Source of the DNA: Massilia putida
Lineage (GTDB): Bacteria; Pseudomonadota; Gammaproteobacteria; Burkholderiales; Burkholderiaceae_D
Direction: 5' to 3'
Assembly (NCBI RefSeq): GCF_001941825.1
Contig: NZ_CP019038.1
Span: forward strand, 1,240,001-1,304,000
Length of the DNA stretch: 64,000 nt
Part shown: positions 27,972-41,052 of the stretch, piece by piece
How positions within the stretch are numbered: position 1 is the stretch's first letter
Layout: every line of letters starts with the position of its first letter
The notes under the pieces: generated by a model
Told to the model about the DNA's origin: nothing
Database searches by the model: none
The model's input: the letters and a program-made list of their open reading frames with translations, nothing else
Program-made: the position numbers and the translations under genes

Positions 27972-29759
27972 ATGAAGCAGACCGTGCTTGCCGCCGCCTT
28001 TTCCCTTGCCCTGTCGACCCTGATCGCGCCCGCCGGCGCCGTCGCCGCCGCCGCCGCCCCCGCCGCCTCGACGGCCGCGGGCAAGGCCGATGCGCGCGTC
28101 AAGGCCATCTACCAGGCCGAGTGGCAATGGCGCGTCAAGCAGCGGCTCGCGTGGGACGAGGACGAGCCGCGCGACGTCCACGATGCCCTGCCCAAGGTCG
28201 ACGCCGCCACGCAGGCGGCGCGCCTGGCGATGTGGGAAGGCGTGCTGCGCCGGCTGTACGGCGTCCGCGCGGCCGACCTGTCGCCGGCGGAGCGCATCAA
28301 CTACGCGGTGTACCGCGCGCAGATCGCCGCGTTCGTCGCGGCACAGCGCTTCCGCGAATACGAACAACCCGTCAACGCCGACAGCGCGTTCTGGTCCGAC
28401 ATCGCCTACATCGCGCGCCGTCCGCTCAAGAATGCGGAAGAGTACCGCGCCTACCTCGCCCAGCTGCGCGACCTGCCCCGCTACTTCGGCGAGGAACTGG
28501 ACAATATGCGGGCCGGCCTCGCGCGCGGCTTCACGCCGCCGCAGGTCACGCTGGCCGGCCGCGACGCGCCCCTGCTGAACATCGCCAATGCGAAAAGCCC
28601 GCAAGACACGGTCTGGTACACCCCGTTCAAGGAGATGCCCGCGACGATCCCGGCGGACGAGCAGGCCCGCCTGCGCGCGCAAGGCGTCGCGCTGATCGAG
28701 AGCGCCGTGAAACCGACTTATGCGCGTGCCCTGCAATTCTTCCGCGACGAGTACATCCCGAAGGCGCGCACGACGCTCGCGGCCGAGAGCCTGCCGGACG
28801 GGAAAGCGTATTACCAGTCGAAGATCGTCGAGTACACGACGACGAACATGTCGGCGCAGCAGATCCACCAGATCGGCCTGGCCGAAATGGCGAAGATCCG
28901 CGCCGAGATGCAACGGACGATGGAACAGGCCGGCTTCAAGGGCGACCTGCCCGCGTTCCTCGCCTTCCTGCGCAGCGACCCGCAGTTCTATGCGAAGACG
29001 CCGGACGAACTCCTGATGCGGGCGGCGTGGATTTCCAAGAAGTTCGACGCCAAGGCCGACCAGTACTTCGGCTACCTGCCGCGCCGCCGCTTCGCCATCC
29101 TCCCGGTGCCGCCCGACCAGGCGCCGTATTACACGTCGGCGCGCGGCGGCCCGGGCGTCTACCTCGTCAACACGTACAACCTGCCGGCGCGCGCCCTGTA
29201 CAGCCTCCCGGCGCTGACCCTGCACGAATCGGCGCCGGGCCACGCGTTCCAGATGCCGGTGGCGCTGGAACAGCAAGGCGTGCCGCCGTTCCGCCGCGCC
29301 TACATCTCCGCGTACGGCGAAGGCTGGGCCTTGTATTGCGAACGCCTGGGCAGCGAGATGGGCATCTACGAGACGCCGTACGAAACGTTCGGCATGCTGA
29401 GCTACCAGGCCTGGCGCGCCGCCCGCCTCGTCGTCGACACGGGCATCCATGCGATGGGCTGGACGCGCGAACAGGCGCAGGCGTATATGCACGACAACAC
29501 GGCCCTGTCCGACCACGAGATCGAGACGGAAGTCGACCGCTACATCTCCTGGCCGGGACAGGCGCTGTCGTACTACCTGGGCGAGATGGCGATCGTGGAG
29601 GCGAGGAAGAAGGCCGAGGCGGCGCTGGGCCAGAAGTTCGACATCCGCGCCTTCCACGACACCGTGCTGCAGCTGGGATCCGTGCCGCTGCCGGTGCTGC
29701 AGGCGCGGATCGATACGTTCATCGCGGACGGCGGCAAGTCGCCGTATCCGAGTAAATGA
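27972..29759 (+). CDS. DUF885 family exported protein (putative metallopeptidase)
   Basis: A 595-residue protein with an Ala-rich signal peptide (about residues 1-25). It carries the DUF885 core: LTLHESAPGHAFQ, which holds an HExxxGH metal-site motif, with a downstream Glu in YGEGWALYCERLG and SYYLGEMAI near the C-terminus. Family members are thought to be metallo-carboxypeptidases but most are uncharacterised. Follows the M28 peptidase by 90 nt in the same direction, suggesting a peptide-scavenging pair in the periplasm. Start taken at the ATG 27972 that begins the signal peptide; upstream GTG rejected. Confidence 0.9.
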   Translation: MKQTVLAAAFSLALSTLIAPAGAVAAAAAPAASTAAGKADARVKAIYQAEWQWRVKQRLAWDEDEPRDVHDALPKVDAATQAARLAMWEGVLRRLYGVRAADLSPAERINYAVYRAQIAAFVAAQRFREYEQPVNADSAFWSDIAYIARRPLKNAEEYRAYLAQLRDLPRYFGEELDNMRAGLARGFTPPQVTLAGRDAPLLNIANAKSPQDTVWYTPFKEMPATIPADEQARLRAQGVALIESAVKPTYARALQFFRDEYIPKARTTLAAESLPDGKAYYQSKIVEYTTTNMSAQQIHQIGLAEMAKIRAEMQRTMEQAGFKGDLPAFLAFLRSDPQFYAKTPDELLMRAAWISKKFDAKADQYFGYLPRRRFAILPVPPDQAPYYTSARGGPGVYLVNTYNLPARALYSLPALTLHESAPGHAFQMPVALEQQGVPPFRRAYISAYGEGWALYCERLGSEMGIYETPYETFGMLSYQAWRAARLVVDTGIHAMGWTREQAQAYMHDNTALSDHEIETEVDRYISWPGQALSYYLGEMAIVEARKKAEAALGQKFDIRAFHDTVLQLGSVPLPVLQARIDTFIADGGKSPYPSK

Positions 29760-29766
29760 TGCGCAT

Positions 29767-29828
29767 GGCGGGCACGGGTGCCCGCCCTACGCTGATCGAA
29801 CCGCAGGGTGGGCGGCCCTCCGGCCGCC
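29767..29828. repeat. Two adjacent GC-rich hairpins after DUF885 gene
   Basis: Two palindromes follow the gene: GGCGGGCAC-N2-GTGCCCGCC (29767-29786) and GGCGGCC-N4-GGCCGCC (29811-29828). There is no T-run, so they look more like a dispersed extragenic palindrome than an intrinsic terminator, though they separate two convergent genes and could act as one. Confidence 0.5.
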
Positions 29829-29844
29829 ATTCAACGCGTGACCA

Positions 29845-30333
29845 TCAATACAATTTGACCTTCAACTGCACGGAGATTCCGCCGTACAAGCGATCCTTGT
29901 ACGACGGGATCACGCCGACATTGACGCCCGCGCGCTGGTACTCGTAGGTGAACGTGGGGATCACGGCCGGGAACCAGCCGCGGTCGCGCATCTTCGGATA
30001 CCCGTCGAACGCCGCGATGGCCGCGCCGAGGCGCACGGGTCCCAGCGCATACGGCTGCCACAGCACGCCCGCGTAATTGGAATAGAACCGGTCGCTGTTG
30101 ACGAAGCGTCCGCCTGCTACCGCCATCGTGCCCGAGAAACGGTACTCGAACCCGATGCCGCGGTTGCCCCCGTTGAGGTTCTTGTCGCGGTCGAAGTGGT
30201 ACGTGGCGAAGCCGCTGTCGAGCCACAGCTCGCTCTTCGGGTCCGCGTCGAGTTTCGTGAACAGGTCGTCGGCATGCGCGCACGCGCCGGCCAGGGCCAG
30301 CGCGCAGGTCGCGAAAAGGTGATGCGGCTTCAA
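29845..30333 (-). CDS. Small outer-membrane beta-barrel-like protein
   Basis: Predicted exported protein of 162 residues; signal peptide about 1-21 ending CAHA. After it, alternating hydrophobic/aromatic strands ([38 protein letters not shown]) and a C-terminal [11 protein letters not shown] ending in an aromatic residue suggest a small outer-membrane barrel. Exact family not recognised. The only plausible start is TTG, overlapping the def stop as TTGA, so translation is probably coupled to def. Third gene of the galU-def operon. Confidence 0.72.
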   Translation of the reverse strand: MKPHHLFATCALALAGACAHADDLFTKLDADPKSELWLDSGFATYHFDRDKNLNGGNRGIGFEYRFSGTMAVAGGRFVNSDRFYSNYAGVLWQPYALGPVRLGAAIAAFDGYPKMRDRGWFPAVIPTFTYEYQRAGVNVGVIPSYKDRLYGGISVQLKVKLY

Positions 30334-30866
30334 TCGTCGGCCTTCGGGTCGAGGTCGGGGAACATCACTTCGGTGAAGCCGAAGCGGGAAAAGTCGCGGA
30401 TGCGCATCGGGTACAGGATGCCGAGCAGGTGGTCGACCTCGTGCTGCACGACGCGCGCATGGAAGCCGTCGACGTCGCGGCTGATCGCGTGGCCGTACTG
30501 GTCGACGCCCTCGTAATGCAGGCGCGTGTAGCGCGGCACGCTGCCGCGCAGGCCCGGCACCGACAGGCAGCCTTCGAAGCCCTCTTCCATCTCTTCCGAC
30601 AAGGGTTTCAGGATCGGGTTGATCAGTACCGTTTCGGGCACGGCGGGCGCGTCCGGGTAGCGCTGGTTCTTGCCGAAGCCGAAGATCACGAGCTGCAGAT
30701 TGACCCCGATCTGCGGCGCCGCGAGGCCCGCGCCGTCGACGGCGTGCATCGTCTCGAACATGTCCGCAACCAGCGCGTGCAGCTCGGGCGTGTCGAACTC
30801 GCGCACGGGTTCGGCCACGCGCAGCAGACGCGGGTCGCCCATTTTGAGAATCTCGCGGATCGTCAT
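30330..30866 (-). CDS. def: Peptide deformylase
   Basis: Removes the formyl group from nascent polypeptides before Map acts. The 178-residue protein shows all three deformylase motifs: [10 protein letters not shown] (about 45-54), EGCLSVP with the metal-ligand Cys, and QHEVDHLLG with the HExxH ligands. The reading frame is open far upstream, but the ATG at 30864-30866 ([15 protein letters not shown]) is the standard N-terminus. It overlaps galU as ATGA and the barrel gene as TTGA. Confidence 0.96.
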   Translation of the reverse strand: MTIREILKMGDPRLLRVAEPVREFDTPELHALVADMFETMHAVDGAGLAAPQIGVNLQLVIFGFGKNQRYPDAPAVPETVLINPILKPLSEEMEEGFEGCLSVPGLRGSVPRYTRLHYEGVDQYGHAISRDVDGFHARVVQHEVDHLLGILYPMRIRDFSRFGFTEVMFPDLDPKADD

Positions 30867-31753
30867 TTCGGCAGGTCGGCGCAAAGGTGCGTGAGGAATT
30901 CGCGGTAGCCTTCGGCCGTTTCCGGGTGCTTCATGCCGATGGCGGCCGTGGCCTTCAGGTACCCCAGCTTGGAGCCGCAGTCGTAGCGCGTGCCCGCATA
31001 GCGGTACGCCAGGACGCGTTCGCGCGTCATCAGCGACGCGATGCCGTCGGTCAGCTGGATCTCGCCGCCCGCGCCCGTGCCCAGGTTTTCCAGGTGTTCG
31101 AAGATCGCGCCCGTCAGCACGTAGCGGCCCACCACGGCCAGCGTGGACGGCGCGTCCTCGGGCTTCGGTTTCTCGACGATGCCCGAGACGAGTTCCAGGT
31201 CCGGACGGTAGGGGCGCGCGCTGACGATGCCGTACTGGCGCGTGTTCGCGCGCGGCACGTCCTGCACGGCCAGCACGCTGCACTTCTCGTAGCCGTACAA
31301 ATCCGTCATCTGTGCGAGCACGGGCTTGTGGCCGTCCGCGGTATCCATGAAGTCGTCGGCGAGCAGCACGGCGAACGGCTCGTTGCCGATCACGGGACGC
31401 GCGCACAGCACGGCATGGCCCAGACCGAGCGCGGCCGGCTGGCGGATGTAGATGCAGTTGACGTTCTTCGGAATGACCTGGCGCACGAGCTTCAGCAGCT
31501 CCTGCTTGCCGGCCGCTTCCAGTTCCGATTCCAGTTCGTAGGCCTTGTCGAAGTGGTCTTCGATGGCGCGCTTGTTGCGGCCCGTGATGAACACGAGTTC
31601 CGTGATGCCGGCGGCCACCGCCTCCTCGACCGCGTACTGGATCAGCGGCTTGTCGACGATGGGCAGCATTTCCTTGGGCTGCGCCTTGGTGGCCGGCAGG
31701 AAGCGGCTGCCGAGGCCTGCGACCGGGAAGACGGCTTTCTTAATTGCGGTCAT
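30863..31753 (-). CDS. galU: UTP-glucose-1-phosphate uridylyltransferase
   Basis: Makes UDP-glucose for envelope polysaccharides. The 296-residue protein begins [20 protein letters not shown], containing the nucleotide-binding G-x-G-x-R-x-x-P motif, followed by [15 protein letters not shown] and [11 protein letters not shown]. Start at the ATG 31751-31753, with GGAG 7 nt upstream, over an in-frame ATG five codons earlier. Overlaps def by 4 nt. Lies 19 nt downstream of the native ligA stop, so it probably depended on ligA transcription before ligA was broken. Confidence 0.95.
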   Translation of the reverse strand: MTAIKKAVFPVAGLGSRFLPATKAQPKEMLPIVDKPLIQYAVEEAVAAGITELVFITGRNKRAIEDHFDKAYELESELEAAGKQELLKLVRQVIPKNVNCIYIRQPAALGLGHAVLCARPVIGNEPFAVLLADDFMDTADGHKPVLAQMTDLYGYEKCSVLAVQDVPRANTRQYGIVSARPYRPDLELVSGIVEKPKPEDAPSTLAVVGRYVLTGAIFEHLENLGTGAGGEIQLTDGIASLMTRERVLAYRYAGTRYDCGSKLGYLKATAAIGMKHPETAEGYREFLTHLCADLPK

Positions 31754-31771
31754 TCTTGCTCCATCCATTCA

Positions 31772-36308
<4,537 letters not shown>

Positions 36309-37232
36309 CTAGGTATCCAGTGACTCGCTCCACTCACTTCCCAAAACCCAGCTAAGCGCAGACAAACGACCACTTAGCAAACCCCATTCAAAGTCGTTCC
36401 AGCCGAGATTTTCCATGTCAAACTTATCTTCAATACGCTTAGCTGCCTTTTTCGCATCAGCTAGGATTTTTTCCTGACCAGGCCGTAGTGCCTCCTCACC
36501 TGTCTCAAGCCGGTAAAGCCAGTTCTGGTGACGATTCCACCAAACCTTCTCCCAGAGGTCATTGTATTCGTGAAGAATCGCAGAGTCGTTACGACGAAGA
36601 ATCATTGGCCAAAAGTCGCCGTCTTCCTCGTCAGAAGGTATCCACTCAACCTTGTCGCCCTCCTCGGTGTAACCAATCCGATGCCCATTCGGACCTGTTT
36701 CTCCTGGCTTCACTGGATCAACCGTCTGAGCAGCGTCGCGTTGAATGCCCCGGACAGGGTGCTGGGCCGAAAATTCCTTGTTTAACTCACGCAGTTTTAA
36801 AACGAAGTCATGGTCAAATCGAGCGATTTCAATGCCAGCCTCTTGAAGTCGTAGCTCGCCAAGTCCACGAATGGTCTGGTTCGGATCGAGCGTACCGATT
36901 ACTACCCGCTTCAGCTGACGTGCAATCACCCTATCCGTACATGAAATCTTCGGGTGGTTCCGATGAGTACATGGCTCAAGAGTGGAATACAACGTTGCAC
37001 CTGTCAGATCCACATCAGCGAGCTTGCGCTCAAGCAACGTATATTCTGCATGCTCACCGCCGTTAAGCTCACCCCGGTAGGCAGTTGCTAACACTATCCC
37101 GTCCCGTACTACGACCGCGGCAACCTTTGGCGAAATCTTACCCTCTTCACTTACACACTTGCCGGCAAGTTCAACAGCAAGCTGCATCAAAGCTCGCTCT
37201 AGAGACTGACGTACAAAGGTTCCCTCTACCAT
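36309..37232 (-). CDS. Cytidine/deoxycytidylate deaminase-fold protein with extra C-terminal domain
   Basis: A 307-residue protein. Residues about 8-140 form a zinc-dependent deaminase domain of the RibD/dCMP type: [12 protein letters not shown] gives the H-A-E triad and [16 protein letters not shown] the two zinc cysteines, followed by [16 protein letters not shown] typical of RibD-like deaminases. No RibD reductase domain follows. Instead a charged linker leads to a C-terminal module with [21 protein letters not shown], a motif I recognise from other uncharacterised proteins but cannot name functionally. AT-rich codon use like the island ligA. Substrate unknown: a nucleotide, a nucleic acid base or a pterin/flavin precursor. 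Confidence 0.8.
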   Translation of the reverse strand: MVEGTFVRQSLERALMQLAVELAGKCVSEEGKISPKVAAVVVRDGIVLATAYRGELNGGEHAEYTLLERKLADVDLTGATLYSTLEPCTHRNHPKISCTDRVIARQLKRVVIGTLDPNQTIRGLGELRLQEAGIEIARFDHDFVLKLRELNKEFSAQHPVRGIQRDAAQTVDPVKPGETGPNGHRIGYTEEGDKVEWIPSDEEDGDFWPMILRRNDSAILHEYNDLWEKVWWNRHQNWLYRLETGEEALRPGQEKILADAKKAAKRIEDKFDMENLGWNDFEWGLLSGRLSALSWVLGSEWSESLDT

Positions 37233-37444
37233 TTGATTACCCTAGCCCAATCTTTTTCAACCACACAGACGCACCCTCTAGCTGCTGCCAAAACTGCATC
37301 AAAGACATTTAGTGGTGGGATTTTACCGTATTGGTGGCGCCGTCACTTTTGTAAGGGAGCACGTCAGGATCGGGACCCCCATTACGAGCGTGCCAAGTAA
37401 GCCAATTAGCTTGGGCCAGCTACCTACCGCCAAGCAGTCCGCAG

Positions 37445-38909
37445 GGGCCAGCGGCAATCCACCGAACTTAAGAGCAGAGGTCATCAGCATGGTTTCTGAG
37501 TCATCGATTTGTGCGGCTTTGGTCGCATGAGCCTGGGCCTGGATTTCACGATTCCTGGGCGATGCGAATAGGTCCGGCTGGCGATCAATTGTAGGGCCTG
37601 GAGCAGTCGTGCTCCGATGTTGGTGCCGAGCAGCAGCGCGGGCAGCAATGGTTTCAGGATCGAGTGCGCGGCGGCACGGTTGATGCGCCGTGTCGGCGCC
37701 AGCGACGCTGCGCGCAGGGCCGATTCCGAGGCCAGGGACTGCAGGTTGTCGCAGACGATTTTCGCCGCGAAATCGTGCATCGCGGCCTGCTGCGACAGGC
37801 CGGAGACGTGCTCGAGGTTGAGGCGATGCTTGAGGCGTTTGAAGGCTTCTTCGATACGCCAGCGTTGATGGTAGAGATCGCCGAATTCGGCGCGCGGGAA
37901 TTCGTCCCGGTCGAGCAGATTGGTCATCAGCACGCGTACCTTGCCGATGCTGGAGACATGCCGGATCAGGCGCACCGTTTGCGCCGTTGCCGGACATTCG
38001 TAGTCGATGGCGTCGCGCCGGTCCGGCGCCGCCAGCGCGACGATCCGCTCGTCCTCGCTTGATCGCAGGAAGTCGCGCACGCATGCGAAGCCGGCGTTGC
38101 CGGCCTTCTCGACGCGCATGCAGAAACCGATGCCGTGGGCGTTGAGCGCGGACACCAGCCAGCGTGATGGATAGCCGCGATCCATCAGCAGGACGTCCTT
38201 GTCGGACAGGCGGTCGAGGTGCTGGAACAGCATCTGGCGCTCGCCTTCGTGGACGCTGTGCAGGGACGCGGCGAGCATCATCTCGGCGCCGGGCAGGTAC
38301 AGTCCGAAGGCGATCTGGTCGGTGCTGGCGGCGCGCGACGTGGCTGGCGCGGCGCGCGAAACGCAAGGTCGAGGCGTCGGCGGCGACCAGTCGCCGGCCG
38401 TGCCAGCGCGGCACGAAGCCATCGGCGTCGGCGCGCTCGACGAGCCAGTCGTTGAGCGCCGGAATGGCCGTCGTGGACAGCTTCGCGCGGGCCTTGGCGA
38501 AGGCCTGTTCGGAGACGTGGTGCACGAGTTGAGCCTGTTCCTTGAGGTGGGCGAAGAATTCGTCGAGCTCGGTCTGGACACCCTTGCGCATGCCGCTGAG
38601 CATGACGGCGACCAGCGTCGGCAGCGGCAGCTTGCGTCTGCGAACGAAGGCGTCGCCAGCGTCGGCGTGGCAGGCCAGGTTGCGAAATTGTGGCGAGTGC
38701 AGGAACAGGGAAAACGCGGAGAATAAGGACGGTAACGACATGGCGGCCAATGAAGATCAAAACGATCTTCATTGGCCGCCGCCCTGCTCGAGAAACCCCT
38801 CGCAACCAGGGCGGCGGCCGCGCGAAGCGGCTGTCGTGTCAAGAACTAATTGAAGCCGGCGGCGGCGGAATGAGCCGGACGCTTAAGTTCGGTGGATTGG
38901 GGCCAGCGG
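37445..38909. mobile_element. IS4-family insertion sequence with target duplication
   Basis: The element spans 37455-38899 (1445 bp). Its ends are an 18-bp perfect inverted repeat (CAATCCACCGAACTTAAG at 37455-37472, its complement at 38882-38899). It is flanked by a 10-bp direct repeat GGGCCAGCGG at 37445-37454 and 38900-38909, the duplicated target. Repeat length and element size fit IS4-type elements. The intact duplication indicates a direct insertion with no later rearrangement. Confidence 0.88.
37484..38741 (-). pseudogene. IS4-family transposase, frameshifted
   Basis: DDE transposase read in two frames. The first frame starts at the ATG 38739-38741 (MSLPSLFSAFSLF) and carries the first catalytic Asp in VAADASTLRFA. 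The second frame, continuing from about 38330 with STDQIAFGLYLPGAEMM, carries the second Asp in VLLMDRGYPS and the Y-x2-RW-x-IEE-x-FK-x-LK signature (YHQRWRIEEAFKRLKH) with the catalytic Glu. A single-base change in a GCGCGC-rich stretch near 38335-38350 separates them. Either the element is dead or it uses programmed frameshifting, which is unusual for IS4. Confidence 0.85.
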
Positions 38910-39123
38910 CGCCGGCGCTCGTGCATGGCAAGAAGGCCAAAAAGCAGGAGCTTGGCTTGACGAGATGATGTCTTGCTCAGCTAAGGCGACTAGGATGTTA
39001 TCGGGATTGCAACACTGATAGCAAAGGGACCGCATGGAAAACCGTTCGCGCAGGGCGTCAATGTCGGCCCGAATAGCGGCCGTAGTCTGAGCATTGTCGA
39101 GCATGGTGGCCTCCCGAGTGCTA

Positions 39124-39137
39124 ACGTAATACTACGT
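39124..39137. promoter_or_regulatory. Short inverted repeat upstream of the split small gene
   Basis: ACGTA-N4-TACGT at 39124-39137 lies about 20 nt before the start codon of the IS-interrupted gene, where an operator would be expected. No dedicated regulator identified. Confidence 0.3.
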
Positions 39138-39172
39138 AAAGCGTAGGGACCTGGGCGCCCTGCTCCTGAATT

Positions 39173-39196
39173 CTGACATTACTTCTATAATGTCAG
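39173..39196. promoter_or_regulatory. 9-bp inverted repeat, possible operator or element end
   Basis: CTGACATTA-N6-TAATGTCAG is a perfect 9-bp inverted repeat with a 6-bp spacer. It lies at the point where the acetyltransferase relic becomes readable, so it may be a recombination end rather than an operator. No T-run follows, so it is not an intrinsic terminator. Confidence 0.4.
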
Positions 39197-39406
39197 CTAT
39201 TCAAAGCTGAGGTCGCCTCTGGCTATCTGGCATCACTCGGCATCGTAATTTTCTCGATGACCGGCCTTAGACCTTTACCGAACGAAGGCAGCATCGCGCT
39301 GCACGAAAGGCTGGGATTCCGCAAGGCCGCCCATTTCTCGGAGGTCGGCATGAAGTTCAGGTGCTGGATCGACGTGGGCTACTGGGAGCTCAGGCTCAGC
39401 AAGTAA
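39189..39406 (+). pseudogene. C-terminal relic of a GNAT acetyltransferase (ArsN-like)
   Basis: About 72 codons without a start remain, ending SIALHERLGFRKAAHFSEVG then GYWELRLSK and a TAA at 39404. The N-S/E-x-SIALHE-LGF segment and the following WxDVGYWEL are typical of phosphinothricin-type GNAT N-acetyltransferases, including ArsN proteins in arsenic operons. The N-terminal half with most of the acetyl-CoA site is lost. Its position beside arsR suggests a former arsN of this cluster (inference). Confidence 0.65.
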
Positions 39407-39432
39407 GAGCACGGGGCACGTTCTCCCCTACC

Positions 39433-39750
39433 CTACAGCTCTCCGATCACAAGCTTCAGTTGCTGCAGCCGCTCCTGATTGACACAGTAGCAGATCCGCT
39501 GCACATCCGACGAGCCCTCAATCAACCCTGCTTCCTTCAAGATTGAGACATGCTGGGAAATCGTCGACGGCGCCAGGGGCAATACATCCGTCAGCTTCCC
39601 GAAGTAGCATTCGCCATAATCGATCAGGTGGCGGAGCAGCTGAATACGTGCAGGATGCGCGAGTGCCTTGCACATGCGTGCCAGGTCATCGGCATCGATG
39701 TCGGTATCACGCACGCGAGGCGTAGTTGGGGGACAGCAGGACTTTGACAT
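39433..39750 (-). CDS. arsR: ArsR-family metalloid-responsive repressor 1
   Basis: Winged-helix repressor of 105 residues. The ArsR fold is clear: LARMCKALAHPARIQLLRHL (about 24-43), the recognition helix in LPLAPSTISQHVSILKEAGL, and a beta-wing containing QRICYCVNQERL. Cysteine pairs occur at the N-terminus (SCCPP) and in CYC, candidates for As(III) binding. A perfect GTTCGT-N6-ACGAAC repeat lies 7 nt upstream of its start codon, consistent with autoregulation. Confidence 0.92.
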   Translation of the reverse strand: MSKSCCPPTTPRVRDTDIDADDLARMCKALAHPARIQLLRHLIDYGECYFGKLTDVLPLAPSTISQHVSILKEAGLIEGSSDVQRICYCVNQERLQQLKLVIGEL

Positions 39751-39756
39751 AGATTT

Positions 39757-39774
39757 GTTCGTTGTTTGACGAAC
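39757..39774. promoter_or_regulatory. ArsR operator candidate upstream of arsR1
   Basis: GTTCGT-N6-ACGAAC, a perfect inverted repeat between the MFS gene stop and the arsR start. The same 6-N6-6 architecture occurs twice more in the divergent arsO/arsC region, which supports one regulator for the cluster. Confidence 0.65.
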
Positions 39775-39786
39775 GCAGAATAGACC

Positions 39787-41001
39787 TCAGGAGATACCTT
39801 TGTCAAAAGCTTCGACGTACTGCCCCGGTGGTTCAGTGGCCACCGCTCGAAGGTAGAAGGCAAGCGAAGCCACAGACATGGCTAGCAGCACGAACAGCAG
39901 TATCAAAGGACCGCTGTCGTAACGCAGGATTGCTGCCGCAGCGAGCGGCCCAGCCGCCTTCGAGAGGAGCGACGGACCTGCGATCGCGCCGGAGATTGCG
40001 CCGTAGTTCTCGCGGCCGAACAGCGCCTGAGGGACCGAACCACGCACGATGGTCAGGATGCCGTTGCTCAAGCCGTAAAGCACGCAGAAAGAGGCCGCCG
40101 CCCAGGCCTGCGAACCAAACAGCACGAGGACGAGCAGGGCTGCCGGGAGCATGGAAAACGTCAGCTTGCCGACCGTTTGCGGCGGCGTATTCCGCCCGAG
40201 CGTCATCTCTCCAATACGCCCCGCAACCTGCATTGGGCCGATCAACGTGGCCAGCATGACCGCCAGCGTCGCAGATGCGCCCAAGTGGCCGAGCAGTGGG
40301 ATCAGGTGGACCGACATGGCCGAGAAAATGAATGCATTGGCCGAGAATGCCAGTGCCAGCATCCAGAACGCTTGGTGCCGCAAAGCTTCCGCCAGGGTGT
40401 GGCTCCGGGGCGCACCGACTGGATCCCTCAACTTGCTGCGGGCCGGATCGGTGCCTAGCCAGAGATGAAGCGGCACACAGATCAGAAGCTGTATGAGCCC
40501 GTACAAAAGGTAGGTGTCGCGCCAGCCGAGCATCGTATGCAGTTTGGCGCTTAATGGCCAGAACACCGTGCTGGCAAAACCGCCGAACAGCGTCAAGGTC
40601 GAAATCGCTTTTCTGGAGCCAATCTCGAGCTTGCGGTTGATCGTTGCGAAAGCGGCCTCGTACAGCGTGAGTGCCATCGCGACGCCGATGAGCGTCCAGG
40701 CGACATAGTAGGACGCGACACTGGTGCAGCGGCTGAGCCAAACCAGCCCAAGAGTACACAGCAACGAACCTGTCGCCATCACGTAGCGCCCGCCGTAGCG
40801 GTCCAGCAGGATGCCCGTTGGCGTAGAAGCCAATCCTGCAACGAGCAAGGCCCATGAAAAGGCGCCGAACACCAGTTCCGGCGCGAGCGCCAGATCACGC
40901 TCGATATCGGGGGCCACTATGGTGAAGGCATAGTAAAGCGATCCCCAGGACAGGATCTGGGTGACGGCGAGGATGCCAATGGTCTTCGATGGCTGTTGCA
41001 C
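39787..41001 (-). CDS. MFS transporter of the ars cluster, ArsK-like candidate
   Basis: Twelve-helix major facilitator protein of about 404 residues. It has the MFS loop signature LLDRYGGRYVM between helices 2 and 3, and hydrophobic helices throughout. In this position an efflux role for arsenite or organoarsenicals, as in ArsK or ArsJ systems, is likely; the absence of a glyceraldehyde-3-phosphate dehydrogenase gene argues against an ArsJ pair. GTG start at 41001 has GGAG upstream; the frame extends to a GTG at 41034 with none. Downstream of the arsO-like gene in the same direction. Confidence 0.82.
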   Translation of the reverse strand: MQQPSKTIGILAVTQILSWGSLYYAFTIVAPDIERDLALAPELVFGAFSWALLVAGLASTPTGILLDRYGGRYVMATGSLLCTLGLVWLSRCTSVASYYVAWTLIGVAMALTLYEAAFATINRKLEIGSRKAISTLTLFGGFASTVFWPLSAKLHTMLGWRDTYLLYGLIQLLICVPLHLWLGTDPARSKLRDPVGAPRSHTLAEALRHQAFWMLALAFSANAFIFSAMSVHLIPLLGHLGASATLAVMLATLIGPMQVAGRIGEMTLGRNTPPQTVGKLTFSMLPAALLVLVLFGSQAWAAASFCVLYGLSNGILTIVRGSVPQALFGRENYGAISGAIAGPSLLSKAAGPLAAAAILRYDSGPLILLFVLLAMSVASLAFYLRAVATEPPGQYVEAFDKGIS

Positions 41002-41052
41002 GCGAGGCTCCAGGTTCGCACCGCCGGCTCGCACCGGCGGCAGTTCATTCGA

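Larger units (their letters stand above)
37323..39104 (-). pseudogene. Small gene of unknown function split by the IS element
   Basis: Reading on the minus strand, an ATG at 39104 with GGGAGG seven nt upstream starts MLDNAQTTAAIRADIDALRE and runs into the IS at 38899. Removing the IS and one copy of its 10-bp duplication restores the frame through ADCLAVGSWPKLIGLLGTLV to a stop at 37323, giving 108 residues. The rejoined protein has a helical N-terminus, several cysteines (SLCYQCC) and a C-terminal hydrophobic stretch. Function not recognised. The restored frame is the evidence that a real gene was hit. Confidence 0.6.

Noticed and set aside
26214..29657. 1147-residue open frame on the minus strand opposite the M28 and DUF885 genes
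   Set aside because: Antisense to two well-supported enzymes, with no recognisable domain and Arg/Ala/Val/His-rich composition.
37312..37530. Plus-strand reading across the left IS boundary as a small gene
   Set aside because: A joined plus-strand frame is also open, but it lacks a ribosome site; the minus-strand frame has GGGAGG and an ATG.
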